From Paucihalobacter sp036825875 (lineage in GTDB: Bacteria; Bacteroidota; Bacteroidia; Flavobacteriales; Flavobacteriaceae): a stretch of 47,513 nt of DNA. The DNA is taken from contig NZ_DAISXK010000020.1 in the NCBI RefSeq assembly GCF_036825875.1, positions 1 through 47,513 on the forward strand. Reading direction: 5' to 3'. Of the stretch, positions 7,241 to 15,396 are shown piece after piece (positions within the stretch are counted from its first letter, which is position 1; each line of letters starts with the position of its first letter). The position numbers and the translations under genes are program-made. The notes beneath the pieces are model-generated. The model had not been told where the DNA came from and made no database searches. It saw only the letters and a program-made list of their open reading frames with translations.

Positions 7241-7783
7241 CTAAAATAGCATAAATTCTAAAAATAGCGACACGCTACTGAGTTTTTCGGTTTGCCTAAA
7301 TCCAAATCTTTTCCTGGTGAAATCTAAACCTAAATGCCATGAATTCTTGTAGTTGGCATCAAAAAGTTGTACGCCAGTGCCAACGCGGTAAAAAGTGCCT
7401 TCCTCAAAATGACGATTTACTGGAAGGAATCTTCCGTAACTTCCTCTCAAAAACACATTGTCGTCGTTGGCAATAATATTGTATTGAAAGCTAAGGTGAA
7501 GAGGTAAAAATTGTAGATTATTGGATGCGTGCCAATTGTATTCAACGTTAAAACCTAAAAGCGATCGTCTATCAAATTGATAGCCTAAAGTATTATTGAC
7601 AAAAACCGAATTGGGAACAAATAATGTACCTGTACTTTCGTCAAAAACTTCGTAATCTTCGTTCACACCAATGGTGGTTGCTAATGATGGCTTGTAGAAA
7701 AATCCGCTGGTTTTTTCAATTTCTTGACTATTTAAAACATTGAAAAACATAAAACAAACTAAAGGGAATGGAATGTATTTCAT
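7241..7783 (-). CDS. Predicted outer-membrane beta-barrel protein
   Basis: The family of this 180-residue protein is not recognised. It begins with a short signal peptide (MKYIPFPLVCFMFFNVLNSQ). The mature part alternates polar and hydrophobic residues in strands rich in aromatic residues (for example LPLHLSFQYNI and WHLGLDFTRKRFGF), and it ends in phenylalanine (LFLEFMLF), the usual C-terminal signature of an outer-membrane barrel. Some eight strands could be fitted. It lies 33 bases downstream of truB on the same strand and 32 bases upstream of the TonB-like gene, so all may be transcribed together. A small porin-like or structural role is only a guess. Confidence 0.6.
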   Translation of the reverse strand: MKYIPFPLVCFMFFNVLNSQEIEKTSGFFYKPSLATTIGVNEDYEVFDESTGTLFVPNSVFVNNTLGYQFDRRSLLGFNVEYNWHASNNLQFLPLHLSFQYNIIANDDNVFLRGSYGRFLPVNRHFEEGTFYRVGTGVQLFDANYKNSWHLGLDFTRKRFGFRQTEKLSSVSLFLEFMLF

Positions 7784-7816
7784 GTATAACTCTTAGAGAA
7801 AATACAATATCAAAAA

Positions 7817-8506
7817 CTATTCCAAGCTATCGATAAACCCATCAATGGTTTGTGCATTTTCAACCTTAAAATTGCCAATGCGGGTGCGTCTCAGTGAGGT
7901 TAAATGCGCGCCGGAATTTAGTGCAATACCAAAATCGTTCGCCAACGACCGGATATAGGTTCCTTTGCTGCAGGCAACTTTAAAATGAATGGTTGTAGCT
8001 TCAATTTTGCTGATTTCAAAAGATGAAATTGAAACGGTTCTTGATGCTATTTCAACTGCCTCACCCGCGCGGGCAAATTCATACAGTCGTTTGCCTTCTT
8101 TTTTAATTGCTGAAAAAACAGGTGGAAATTGCGCAATTTCACCAGTAAATTGCGCGGTGGTTTTATAAATTAATTCTTCAGTAATATGTTGGGTAGGATA
8201 AGTATTGTCAATCGCTGATTCTAAATCGTAGGATGGCGTTGTGCTTCCTAATTCAAAAGTGCCGGTATATTCTTTTTCCTGACCTTGATAGGTATCGATG
8301 TCCTTGGTTTTTTTCCCAGTACAAATCACCAATAAACCTGTTGCCAATGGATCCAAAGTACCAGCATGACCTACTTTTATTTTTTTAAGTTTGAAGGCAC
8401 GTCTAATTTCCCATCTCATTTTATTTACTACTTGAAAGGAAGTCCAGTTTAAAGGTTTGTCAATAAGTAAAACTTGACCATTCTGATAGTCTTCAGCGTT
8501 TAACAT
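7817..8506 (-). CDS. truB: tRNA pseudouridine-55 synthase
   Basis: TruB converts uridine 55 in the T-loop of most tRNAs to pseudouridine. The 229-residue protein has the family start GQVLLIDKPLNWTSFQVVNK and the catalytic motif VGHAGTLDPLATGLL, with the catalytic Asp at residue 52. Further family blocks are KEYTGTFELGSTTPSYD, QFPPVFSAIKKEGKRLYEFAR and SKGTYIRSLANDFG. An in-frame ATG at 8557 would add 17 residues that overlap uppP and do not resemble TruB, so the ATG at 8506 is chosen; it lies two bases after the uppP stop. The order ftsX-DUF3098-uppP-truB is conserved in flavobacteria, which implies one operon. Confidence 0.95.
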   Translation of the reverse strand: MLNAEDYQNGQVLLIDKPLNWTSFQVVNKMRWEIRRAFKLKKIKVGHAGTLDPLATGLLVICTGKKTKDIDTYQGQEKEYTGTFELGSTTPSYDLESAIDNTYPTQHITEELIYKTTAQFTGEIAQFPPVFSAIKKEGKRLYEFARAGEAVEIASRTVSISSFEISKIEATTIHFKVACSKGTYIRSLANDFGIALNSGAHLTSLRRTRIGNFKVENAQTIDGFIDSLE

Positions 8507-8508
8507 AA

Positions 8509-9303
8509 TCAGTTGAATAATGCATAAATAACGGCAATAATACCAACAATGGTGCAATAAAGGGCAAAATAACTCAATTTACTCTGTTTAACTAATCTGA
8601 TCATCCAAGTACAGGCGAATAGTCCTGAAACAAAGGCGGCCGCAAATCCGAGGCATAACGGTATAAAGGTGGTGCTGTTGTAGCTTAAATCACCACTAAA
8701 TATATCTTTTACAATTTTCCCGAAAATAAGTGGTACTACCATTAAAAATGAAAATCGCGCGGCTTTGGTTTTATCATTTCCTAATAATACTGATGTAGAG
8801 ATGGTAGCGCCAGATCGAGAGATTCCCGGCAACATCGCGATGGCCTGAGAAATTCCAATGATAAAAGCATTCGAAAAACTCACCTCTTTACTAGTGTTTT
8901 TTGCTTTGTCTGCCAGTAATAACAATATAGCTGTTACAATGAGCATATAGCCAACTAGTAAAATATTATTTCCAAAAAGTTGTTCTAACTGTTTTTCAAA
9001 TAACAAGCCAATAATAACAGCAGGCGTCATTGAGAGTGCAATTTTTGACAAAAATTTTAGGTCATCGTTCCATTCAAATTTCAAAATACCTTTTAAAATT
9101 TCAAAAATATCCTTTCTGAAAACTACAATGGTGCTAAGTGCGGTTGCAAAATGCAAAACGACTGTAAAAAGTAAGCTTTCCTCTGGCACAGCCTGATTGC
9201 CTAAAATAGCCTTGCCCAGTTCTAAATGTCCGCTAGAAGATACTGGTAAAAATTCGGTCAAACCTTGAACAACACCTAAAATTACGGCATCTATTATTTC
9301 CAT
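8509..9303 (-). CDS. uppP: Undecaprenyl-diphosphatase (BacA family)
   Basis: UppP removes a phosphate from undecaprenyl diphosphate at the membrane, recycling the lipid carrier used for peptidoglycan and other wall polymers; extra activity gives bacitracin resistance. The 264-residue protein has about eight membrane segments. The two catalytic motifs are plain: QGLTEFLPVSSSGHL with Glu17 and His26, and LPGISRSGATIST in the middle. It is full length for the family. It lies between the DUF3098 gene and truB on the same strand, with truB starting two bases after its stop, so the genes are probably co-expressed. Confidence 0.96.
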   Translation of the reverse strand: MEIIDAVILGVVQGLTEFLPVSSSGHLELGKAILGNQAVPEESLLFTVVLHFATALSTIVVFRKDIFEILKGILKFEWNDDLKFLSKIALSMTPAVIIGLLFEKQLEQLFGNNILLVGYMLIVTAILLLLADKAKNTSKEVSFSNAFIIGISQAIAMLPGISRSGATISTSVLLGNDKTKAARFSFLMVVPLIFGKIVKDIFSGDLSYNSTTFIPLCLGFAAAFVSGLFACTWMIRLVKQSKLSYFALYCTIVGIIAVIYALFN

Positions 9304-9342
9304 AAATTATTCAGGATTGAAGCCAAAAACTTAGAGTTTGAT

Positions 9343-9612
9343 TTAATTGTTGGCATTGTCTTCTTTGTTCGGATTTAGCAGAATAGCATATACCTGAATA
9401 CCCAAGCCAATTAATACTAAAGTTGGTGCCAATCGAATACGTCTCCAGCTAAAAATAGCATCGTTAAAAACGTTAGGGTCATTACTGCCGCCGCCAGTCA
9501 TTAAAATGAAGCCTAGTGCTATAAAACCTATCCCTATGAACATCCATTTATAATTTTTTTTACCGAAAACTACATTGGTTTTTGAAACTTCTTTTCGTTT
9601 TTTTTCTCCCAT
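9343..9612 (-). CDS. DUF3098 small membrane protein
   Basis: This 89-residue protein matches the DUF3098 family, restricted to Bacteroidota. A basic N-terminus (MGEKKRKEVSKTN) is followed by NYKWMFIGIGFIALGFILM as membrane segment one. A conserved loop with the DPNVFNDAIFSWRRIRLAP pattern comes next, then LVLIGLGIQVYAIL as membrane segment two. Its constant place between ftsX and uppP in flavobacteria suggests a part in envelope assembly or division, but no biochemical function is known to me. Confidence 0.85.
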   Translation of the reverse strand: MGEKKRKEVSKTNVVFGKKNYKWMFIGIGFIALGFILMTGGGSNDPNVFNDAIFSWRRIRLAPTLVLIGLGIQVYAILLNPNKEDNANN

Positions 9613-9713
9613 AACAAGTTGAAATATAAAAGAATTATAATATTATAAATTGCTTACCTTAATGCTTGCAAAGTAATGGTTTTATTTAAAACAGACGATA
9701 TTAGTCCTTATAA

Positions 9714-10592
9714 TTAATAATATAATTGATCGGTTTTTAAGTTTAAAAATCGTTGTGTTGCAATAAATGTACTCATCCATGTAATGATGATTCCTAACAA
9801 AAATATCCCAACAAACAATGCTACTAATAATAAAGGTTCGTTGAGTAATTGTAATTCCGGAAAACTTTGATTCAAATAATATAGTACAACTGCCATTGCT
9901 GCCAAGGCTAATAAGGCGCCAATTATTCCAAGCTGTACACTTTTATAAACAAAAGGTCTTCTAATAAAAGTTTTTGTGGCGCCTACCATTTGCATGGTTT
10001 TGATTATAAACCGCTTGGAGTACACCGCGAGTCTTATAGAGCTATTGATAAGTAACACCGCTATCAAAGTAAATAAAGCGCTGATAATGAGTACCCAAAA
10101 AGTGATTTTTTTAACGTTGTTATTCATGATGAATACCAAATCGTTATCGTATCGAATGTCCTCTACAAAGCTTTTAGTGGAAAGTTCTTCGGTTATTTCG
10201 TTTATAACATCATTGGTGACGAAATCGGCTTTTAAATAAACATCGATAGAATTTTGTAAGGGATTAAAACCTAAGTAATCCATAAAATCTTCCCCGTTTT
10301 CAGCCTTCATGATTTCGGCAGCTTCTTCTTTAGAAACATAGGTGGTTGATTTGGTGTAATCGGCCATGGCCAATCGCTTTTTAAGTTGGTCAACTTCTAC
10401 CTCTTTTGCTGATTCATTCAAGTATATGGTCATTACCACCTGTTCCTTAAAATGGTCAGCAACTTTTTTCGCATTAAAAATAAACAAGCCTAGGCAACCT
10501 AATAAAAATAGCACTAAGGCAATGCTTACTACTACAGAAATATACGAGGAAACTAATTTTCGCTTTTGGTATTTGTCAAAAGAAGATGCCAT
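9714..10592 (-). CDS. ftsX: Cell division protein FtsX
   Basis: FtsX is the membrane half of the FtsE-FtsX ABC-type complex, which couples division-ring ATPase activity to peptidoglycan hydrolases in the periplasm. The 292-residue product has the usual plan: a short cytoplasmic start (MASSFDKYQKRKLVSSY), membrane segment one at about 15-38, a periplasmic domain of about 115 residues, and three more membrane segments from about 160 to the end. The cytoplasmic loop KTMQMVGATKTFIRRPF is the conserved coupling helix that contacts FtsE. No ftsE lies nearby, which is common in this phylum. It is the first gene of the ftsX-DUF3098-uppP-truB run and is divergent from leuS. Confidence 0.92.
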   Translation of the reverse strand: MASSFDKYQKRKLVSSYISVVVSIALVLFLLGCLGLFIFNAKKVADHFKEQVVMTIYLNESAKEVEVDQLKKRLAMADYTKSTTYVSKEEAAEIMKAENGEDFMDYLGFNPLQNSIDVYLKADFVTNDVINEITEELSTKSFVEDIRYDNDLVFIMNNNVKKITFWVLIISALFTLIAVLLINSSIRLAVYSKRFIIKTMQMVGATKTFIRRPFVYKSVQLGIIGALLALAAMAVVLYYLNQSFPELQLLNEPLLLVALFVGIFLLGIIITWMSTFIATQRFLNLKTDQLYY

Positions 10593-10710
10593 AGAAATTG
10601 ATTAACGGTGTAAAAATATAAAACAAATTGATTAAGCTATCTATAACGAGGTTTAAACTTTTAATAGTGTTATATTAAACTTAAATTTGCGCATTAAATT
10701 GTAAGTAGTG

Positions 10711-13700
10711 ATGAAATACGATTTCAATAGAATTGAAAGAGACTGGCAGAAATACTGGGCAGATAACCAAACTTTTAAAGCCGAAAACAATTCGGATAAG
10801 CCCAAATATTATGTACTCGATATGTTTCCGTATCCCTCAGGTGCTGGTTTGCACGTCGGGCATCCGCTTGGCTATATAGCATCGGATATTTATGCGCGGT
10901 ACAAACGCCACAAAGGCTTTAATGTGTTGCATCCGCAAGGTTATGATAGCTTTGGTTTACCTGCGGAGCAATATGCCATTCAAACCGGTCAGCACCCTGC
11001 TTTAACCACTGAAGAGAATATTCAAACCTATCGCCGTCAACTAGATCAAATTGGTTTTTCGTTTGATTGGAGTAGAGAGGTGCGCACCAGCGACCCAAAT
11101 TATTACAAATGGACGCAGTGGATATTTATTCAATTGTTTGAATCGTGGTATAACAATAACAGCAATAAAGCCGAATCTATCGATACGCTCATTATAAAAT
11201 TTGCTTCTGAAGGTAACGTCAATGTAAATGCTGTTTGCGACGATGATGTAGAATTATTTTCTGCAGAAGCATGGAACAGTTTTTCATCAGTTCAACAACA
11301 AGAAATTCTTTTAAAATATAGGTTGACATATTTAGCCGAAACTGAAGTGAACTGGTGCCCAGCATTAGGAACCGTTTTAGCCAACGATGAAATCATAAAC
11401 GGCGTTTCTGAACGCGGTGGCCATCCAGTGATTCGAAAAAAAATGACCCAATGGAGTATGCGAATTTCCGCTTACGCCGAACGATTACTGCAAGGTTTAA
11501 ATGACATCGACTGGACGGATGCTTTAAAAGAAAGCCAACGCTATTGGATTGGGAAATCGGTAGGAGCTTCCGTTTCATTCAACGTCATTGCGAGCAACGC
11601 GAAGCAATCTCCTATTTCAGAAAGACATGTTATCGATGTTTTCACCACCAGACCCGACACCATTTTCGGCGTGTCCTTTATGACCCTCGCTCCAGAACAC
11701 GAGCTAGTTGCACAAATCACAACCGATGCCCAAAAAGCAGAAGTTGAAGCCTACATCGAAAAAACAGCAATGCGCAGTGAACGTGACCGTATGGCCGATG
11801 TGAAAACAATTTCTGGAGTCTTTACAGGAGCGTTTGCGGAGCACCCATTTACCAAAGAACCAATCCCCATTTGGATTGGCGATTATGTTTTGGCAGGTTA
11901 TGGCACTGGCGCGGTAATGTCCGTGCCCTGCGGCGATGAACGTGATTATGCCTTTGCTAAGCATTTTAATATCCCGATTCCTAATATATTTGAAGGTGTT
12001 GATATTAGCGAAGCAGCCTTTTCGGATAAAGAAAAAACGGTGATAACCAACAGCGATTTTCTAAATGGTCTGGGTTATAAGGAAGCCACTAAAAAAGCCA
12101 TTGAAGCTTTGGAATCTTTAGGACAAGGTAAAGGAAAAACCAATTACCGTTTGCGCGATGCTGTATTTTCACGTCAGCGATATTGGGGCGAACCATTCCC
12201 TGTGTATTATGTGAATGGGATGCCGCAAATGATTGAGGCGAAGCACTTACCCATAAAATTACCAGAAGTTGAAAAATACCTACCCACCGAAACCGGCGAA
12301 CCACCATTTGGAAACGCAACCATTTGGGCTTGGGATACGGAACGCAATGAGGTTGTAGCAAATACAAACATTAATCACACAACAGTGTTTCCATTGGAAT
12401 TGAACACCATGCCAGGTTGGGCAGGATCTTCTTGGTATTGGATGCGTTATATGGATGCGGACAACACCGATGAGTTTGCAGGAAAAGAGGCCTTAAATTA
12501 TTGGGAGAACGTCGATTTATATATTGGCGGTAGCGAACATGCCACTGGACATTTACTGTATTCACGCTTTTGGAACAAGTTTTTAAAAGACCGCGGCTAT
12601 GCACCTACGGAGGAACCCTTTAAAAAATTGATTAACCAAGGGATGATTTTGGGGACGAGTGCGTTTGTACTTGTTTTACTCTTGCAGGCAAAAACTGCTG
12701 TAAGCTTTGATAATAAGGAAGAAGACAAAGAAAGATTAAGGAAAGTAAGTAGTGCACCGAAAGTTCTAATAATAAAGAAGGAAGTATTCGACGAAATTAA
12801 TTCATTTGGACATTCAAACACAGTTGATAATTGGATAAAAATAAATAATATAAGCCGAGATATTGTTGAGCTTTACTATTCCAAAGAAAATCTAATAAAA
12901 TCTCACATCGATATTTCCTTGCTTGAGGGTACATCCGATGAAGTTAACAAGGAAAAATTAAGACTTTGGCAACCTCAGTTTTTAGGTGCACAATATTTGT
13001 CTCAAGAACCATATTTTGCGATTAGAGAAGCGGAAAAAATGTCCAAATCCAAATACAACGTTGTCAATCCCGACCAAATCTGTATCGATTACGGCGCGGA
13101 TAGTTTGCGTCTCTACGAAATGTTTCTTGGACCTTTAGAGCAATACAAACCATGGAATACTGCTGGTATTACAGGTGTGCACGGCTTCCTAAAAAAATTA
13201 TGGAAGTTGTATGTAGGTGAACACGGTGTTAATGTGAAGGAGGCAGCACCTTCAAAAGAGAGTTTGAAAACATTGCACAAAACCATTAAAAAAGTCACAG
13301 AGGATATTGAGAATTTTTCATTTAATACCACCGTGTCCACTTTTATGATTGCCGTAAACGAACTCACTGCTCAAAAATGCACCAGTAAAGAAATTTTAGA
13401 ACCTTTGCTAATCCTCATTTCGCCTTATGCGCCGCATATTGCCGAGGAATTGTGGGCGCAGTTGGGCAATAGCACATCTATTTCAACAGCGCCTTTTCCC
13501 GAGTTTGATGCCCAGTTTTTGGTGGAAAGTACTAAAGAATATCCCATTTCCTTTAACGGAAAAATGCGATTTACGATGGAGTTACCCTTAGATTTAAGCA
13601 AAGAAGCCATTGAAGCAACCGTATTGGCGCACGAAAAAACACAAGAACAACTCCAAGGTCGCACGCCTAAAAAGGTAATTGTGGTACCAGGAAAAATAGT

Positions 13701-13716
13701 AAATATCGTTGGATAA
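10711..13716 (+). CDS. leuS: Leucyl-tRNA synthetase, unusually long
   Basis: LeuS charges tRNA-Leu and edits mischarged tRNA through its CP1 domain. The class I signature HVGH is at residues 48-51 and KMSKS at 776-780; the editing-domain threonine-rich FTTRPDTIFG segment is present. The early acidic insertion (near GNVNVNAVCDDD) is a Bacteroidota trait. Two things are odd. At about residues 291-303 a palindromic repeat (11584-11611) is translated in frame, next to the editing domain. The leucine-specific region between GTSAFV (near 650) and KMSKS seems about 60 residues longer than in relatives I recall, bringing the total to 1001. A GTG at 10708 precedes the chosen ATG directly. A -7 element TAAATTTG is at 10682-10689. 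Confidence 0.95.
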   Translation: MKYDFNRIERDWQKYWADNQTFKAENNSDKPKYYVLDMFPYPSGAGLHVGHPLGYIASDIYARYKRHKGFNVLHPQGYDSFGLPAEQYAIQTGQHPALTTEENIQTYRRQLDQIGFSFDWSREVRTSDPNYYKWTQWIFIQLFESWYNNNSNKAESIDTLIIKFASEGNVNVNAVCDDDVELFSAEAWNSFSSVQQQEILLKYRLTYLAETEVNWCPALGTVLANDEIINGVSERGGHPVIRKKMTQWSMRISAYAERLLQGLNDIDWTDALKESQRYWIGKSVGASVSFNVIASNAKQSPISERHVIDVFTTRPDTIFGVSFMTLAPEHELVAQITTDAQKAEVEAYIEKTAMRSERDRMADVKTISGVFTGAFAEHPFTKEPIPIWIGDYVLAGYGTGAVMSVPCGDERDYAFAKHFNIPIPNIFEGVDISEAAFSDKEKTVITNSDFLNGLGYKEATKKAIEALESLGQGKGKTNYRLRDAVFSRQRYWGEPFPVYYVNGMPQMIEAKHLPIKLPEVEKYLPTETGEPPFGNATIWAWDTERNEVVANTNINHTTVFPLELNTMPGWAGSSWYWMRYMDADNTDEFAGKEALNYWENVDLYIGGSEHATGHLLYSRFWNKFLKDRGYAPTEEPFKKLINQGMILGTSAFVLVLLLQAKTAVSFDNKEEDKERLRKVSSAPKVLIIKKEVFDEINSFGHSNTVDNWIKINNISRDIVELYYSKENLIKSHIDISLLEGTSDEVNKEKLRLWQPQFLGAQYLSQEPYFAIREAEKMSKSKYNVVNPDQICIDYGADSLRLYEMFLGPLEQYKPWNTAGITGVHGFLKKLWKLYVGEHGVNVKEAAPSKESLKTLHKTIKKVTEDIENFSFNTTVSTFMIAVNELTAQKCTSKEILEPLLILISPYAPHIAEELWAQLGNSTSISTAPFPEFDAQFLVESTKEYPISFNGKMRFTMELPLDLSKEAIEATVLAHEKTQEQLQGRTPKKVIVVPGKIVNIVG
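11584..11611 (+). repeat. REP-like palindromic repeat inserted in frame within leuS
   Basis: The 28 bases here contain inverted arms ATTGC (11587-11591) and GCAAT (11604-11608). They closely resemble the dispersed repeat starting GTCATTGCGAG and ending GAAGCAATCTC that I know from many bacterial genomes. In the leuS frame it reads VIASNAKQS, the well-known translation of that element. No second copy was seen in this window. Confidence 0.65.
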
Positions 13717-13852
13717 GAATATTTTAGGAGCCAAGAATTGATAAAAAAATTAAACGCAAAATTTCATCATCTGACAAAATTTCTGAATGTAAATTTGGCT
13801 CATTTTTTGATAAGTTAGTATAATTTTAAACTGAATTAAATTTTAGATAAAC

Positions 13853-14548
13853 ATGTTTGGATATTATATTTTAATTGGAGCTATTGCTCTTGTTAGTTGG
13901 TTAGTAAGTAGTCAGTTAAAACGCAAATTTGCGCATTACTCAAAGGTGCAACTGCGCAACGGGATGAGCGGTCGTGAAATCGCTGAAAAAATGTTGTCTG
14001 ATAACGGTATTTATGATGTTGAGGTAATTTCGACACCAGGTAAACTTACCGATCATTACAACCCAAAAAACAAAACCGTTAATTTAAGCGAGTCTGTGTA
14101 TCACGAACGCAATGCGGCTGCGGCTGCTGTGGCGGCACACGAATGTGGTCATGCCGTGCAGCATGCACAAGCGTACAGTTGGTTACAGATGCGTTCTACC
14201 TTGGTGCCAATGGTTAGCGTGACTTCTGGTATGTCGCAGTGGTTGGTATTTGGTGGTTTAATTCTTGGTGCTGCTGCTGGTTTAGGTTTTGGATTTTGGA
14301 TTGCAGTAGTTGGTTTGGTCTTTATGGCTTTTGCAACGATTTTCAGTTTGGTGACCTTACCAGTAGAATACGATGCCAGTAACCGTGCTCTGGCTTGGTT
14401 AAAAGCAAAAAATGTGGTGACGCCAGAAGAATATAAAGGATCGGCAGATGCTTTAAAATGGGCAGCCAGAACCTATTTAGTGGCTGCTATCGGCGCCTTA
14501 GCATCCTTGTTATACTGGGCCTTGCAAGTATTCGGCGGCAGAGATTAA
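13853..14548 (+). CDS. YugP-type zinc metallopeptidase, membrane bound
   Basis: This 231-residue protein belongs to the neutral zinc metallopeptidase family typified by YugP (Zn_peptidase_2). A first membrane segment spans about residues 4-20. A conserved region follows with the GREIAEKML helix and the LTDHYNPKNKTVNLSE block. The zinc motif HECGH is at residues 96-100, in the context AAHECGHAVQHA. Two long hydrophobic segments follow at about 130-175, then LPVEYDASNRALAWL, which carries the family's third conserved block. The substrate is unknown; the active site probably faces the membrane or cytoplasm. It stands alone, with a good terminator behind it. Confidence 0.88.
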   Translation: MFGYYILIGAIALVSWLVSSQLKRKFAHYSKVQLRNGMSGREIAEKMLSDNGIYDVEVISTPGKLTDHYNPKNKTVNLSESVYHERNAAAAAVAAHECGHAVQHAQAYSWLQMRSTLVPMVSVTSGMSQWLVFGGLILGAAAGLGFGFWIAVVGLVFMAFATIFSLVTLPVEYDASNRALAWLKAKNVVTPEEYKGSADALKWAARTYLVAAIGALASLLYWALQVFGGRD

Positions 14549-14572
14549 CACATTAAAAGTTTTTAAAATATT

Positions 14573-14604
14573 AAGATCTTTCATTATGAAAGGTCTTTTT
14601 TTTT
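14573..14604 (+). terminator. Intrinsic terminator after the YugP-type gene
   Basis: A 10-bp stem (AGATCTTTCA with TGAAAGGTCT, one G-T pair) closes on a TTA loop and runs into an uninterrupted T tract to 14604. It lies 25 bases after the stop codon at 14548. Confidence 0.85.
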
Positions 14605-14697
14605 GACCCTACTTTTATGGTTAATCTGTAGTGTTTGCTCAGAATATGAGTCTGTTAGAATTAGATTTACATCTGGTTAGCCGAAATGGTTGATAAT

Positions 14698-15168
14698 CTA
14701 TATACTAATTTGCCTATCTATCTGTTGGTCGAGCGAAATGAAAGTTTCGGTACGCGACACGCCAGAAATGGATTGAATATTTTTATTAAGCACTTCCATT
14801 AAATGGGCATTGTCACGGCAAAGTAGTTTTAAAAATATACTCCAATGTCCGGTGGTATAATGACATTCAAGTACTTCGGGTATTTTTTGAAGTTGTTTTA
14901 CGGCTTCGGGATTGTTCATGGCTTTATCTAAATACACGCCAACATAAGCCATGGTGGTGTATCCTAAAATCGCTGGATTTATAATAAATTTCGAACCTGC
15001 GATAAGTCCTGATTTTTCTAACTTTCGTAAACGTTGGTGTATGGCAGCCCCAGAAATCCCCACTGAACGCGCGATCTCTAAAACTGGGGTACGCGCATCT
15101 TCCATCAAGGCACGGAGAATTTTTTTATCGATGCCGTCTATGATGATATGTTCGTTTTTAATTTTCAT
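14698..15168 (-). CDS. Lrp/AsnC family transcriptional regulator
   Basis: The 156-residue regulator has the standard plan: a winged helix at about 10-60 (IDKKILRALMEDARTPVLEI, then GISGAAIHQRLRKLEKSGLI), then an RAM ligand-binding domain from about 75 (YTTMAYVGVYLD, later ECHYTTGHWSIFLKLLC). An in-frame ATG at 15279 would extend it by 37 residues, but that stretch is translated from a hairpin repeat and does not match the family, so the ATG at 15168 (MKIKNEHIIIDGIDKK) is used. It lies downstream of, and on the same strand as, the saccharopine dehydrogenase-family gene. Lrp-type regulators often answer to amino acids, so control of that neighbour is plausible. Confidence 0.9.
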   Translation of the reverse strand: MKIKNEHIIIDGIDKKILRALMEDARTPVLEIARSVGISGAAIHQRLRKLEKSGLIAGSKFIINPAILGYTTMAYVGVYLDKAMNNPEAVKQLQKIPEVLECHYTTGHWSIFLKLLCRDNAHLMEVLNKNIQSISGVSRTETFISLDQQIDRQISI

Positions 15169-15229
15169 TTTGAAGTTGGTATTAAGAGTTTCGGTTTGCG
15201 TTAGGGATTGGAGCATTTGTTTGAGCTCT

Positions 15230-15299
15230 CTACCCAACCAAAGTTGGGTAGAAGCGAGTGCGAAAAGCCCGACCTCCAACTTTTTTGGAAGTTGGAGGT
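15230..15299. repeat. Paired-hairpin repeat in the Lrp leader
   Basis: Two strong inverted repeats lie side by side. The first is CTACCCAAC / GTTGGGTAG with a CAAA loop (15230-15251). The second is ACCTCCAACTT / AAGTTGGAGGT with a TTTTGG loop (15272-15299). The layout resembles the REP-like or miniature repeats scattered through flavobacterial genomes and has a counterpart at 39846-39888. It sits between the Lrp start and the upstream gene, and it could also act as an attenuator. Confidence 0.55.
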
Positions 15300-15396
15300 A
15301 ACGCCCAAAAAATTTATTCGTTTATTTATTAATTAAAGTTTTAATTTGAAATTGAAAACTCTAATATAGTTAATATTTTAAACAGAAACACGTTTT

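Noticed and set aside
8507..8557. A longer TruB starting at 8557
   Set aside because: The added residues overlap the uppP coding end and do not match the TruB family; the ATG at 8506 follows the uppP stop by two bases.
12089..12367. Minus-strand frames of 70-90 codons opposite leuS (also 11704-11964, 12371-12604, 12597-12821 and 13113-13367)
   Set aside because: All are opposite conserved LeuS sequence; the translations have no domain-like pattern.
15169..15279. A 37-residue N-terminal extension of the Lrp regulator from an ATG at 15279
   Set aside because: The extension is translated from a hairpin repeat and does not belong to the Lrp fold; the ATG at 15168 gives the normal start.
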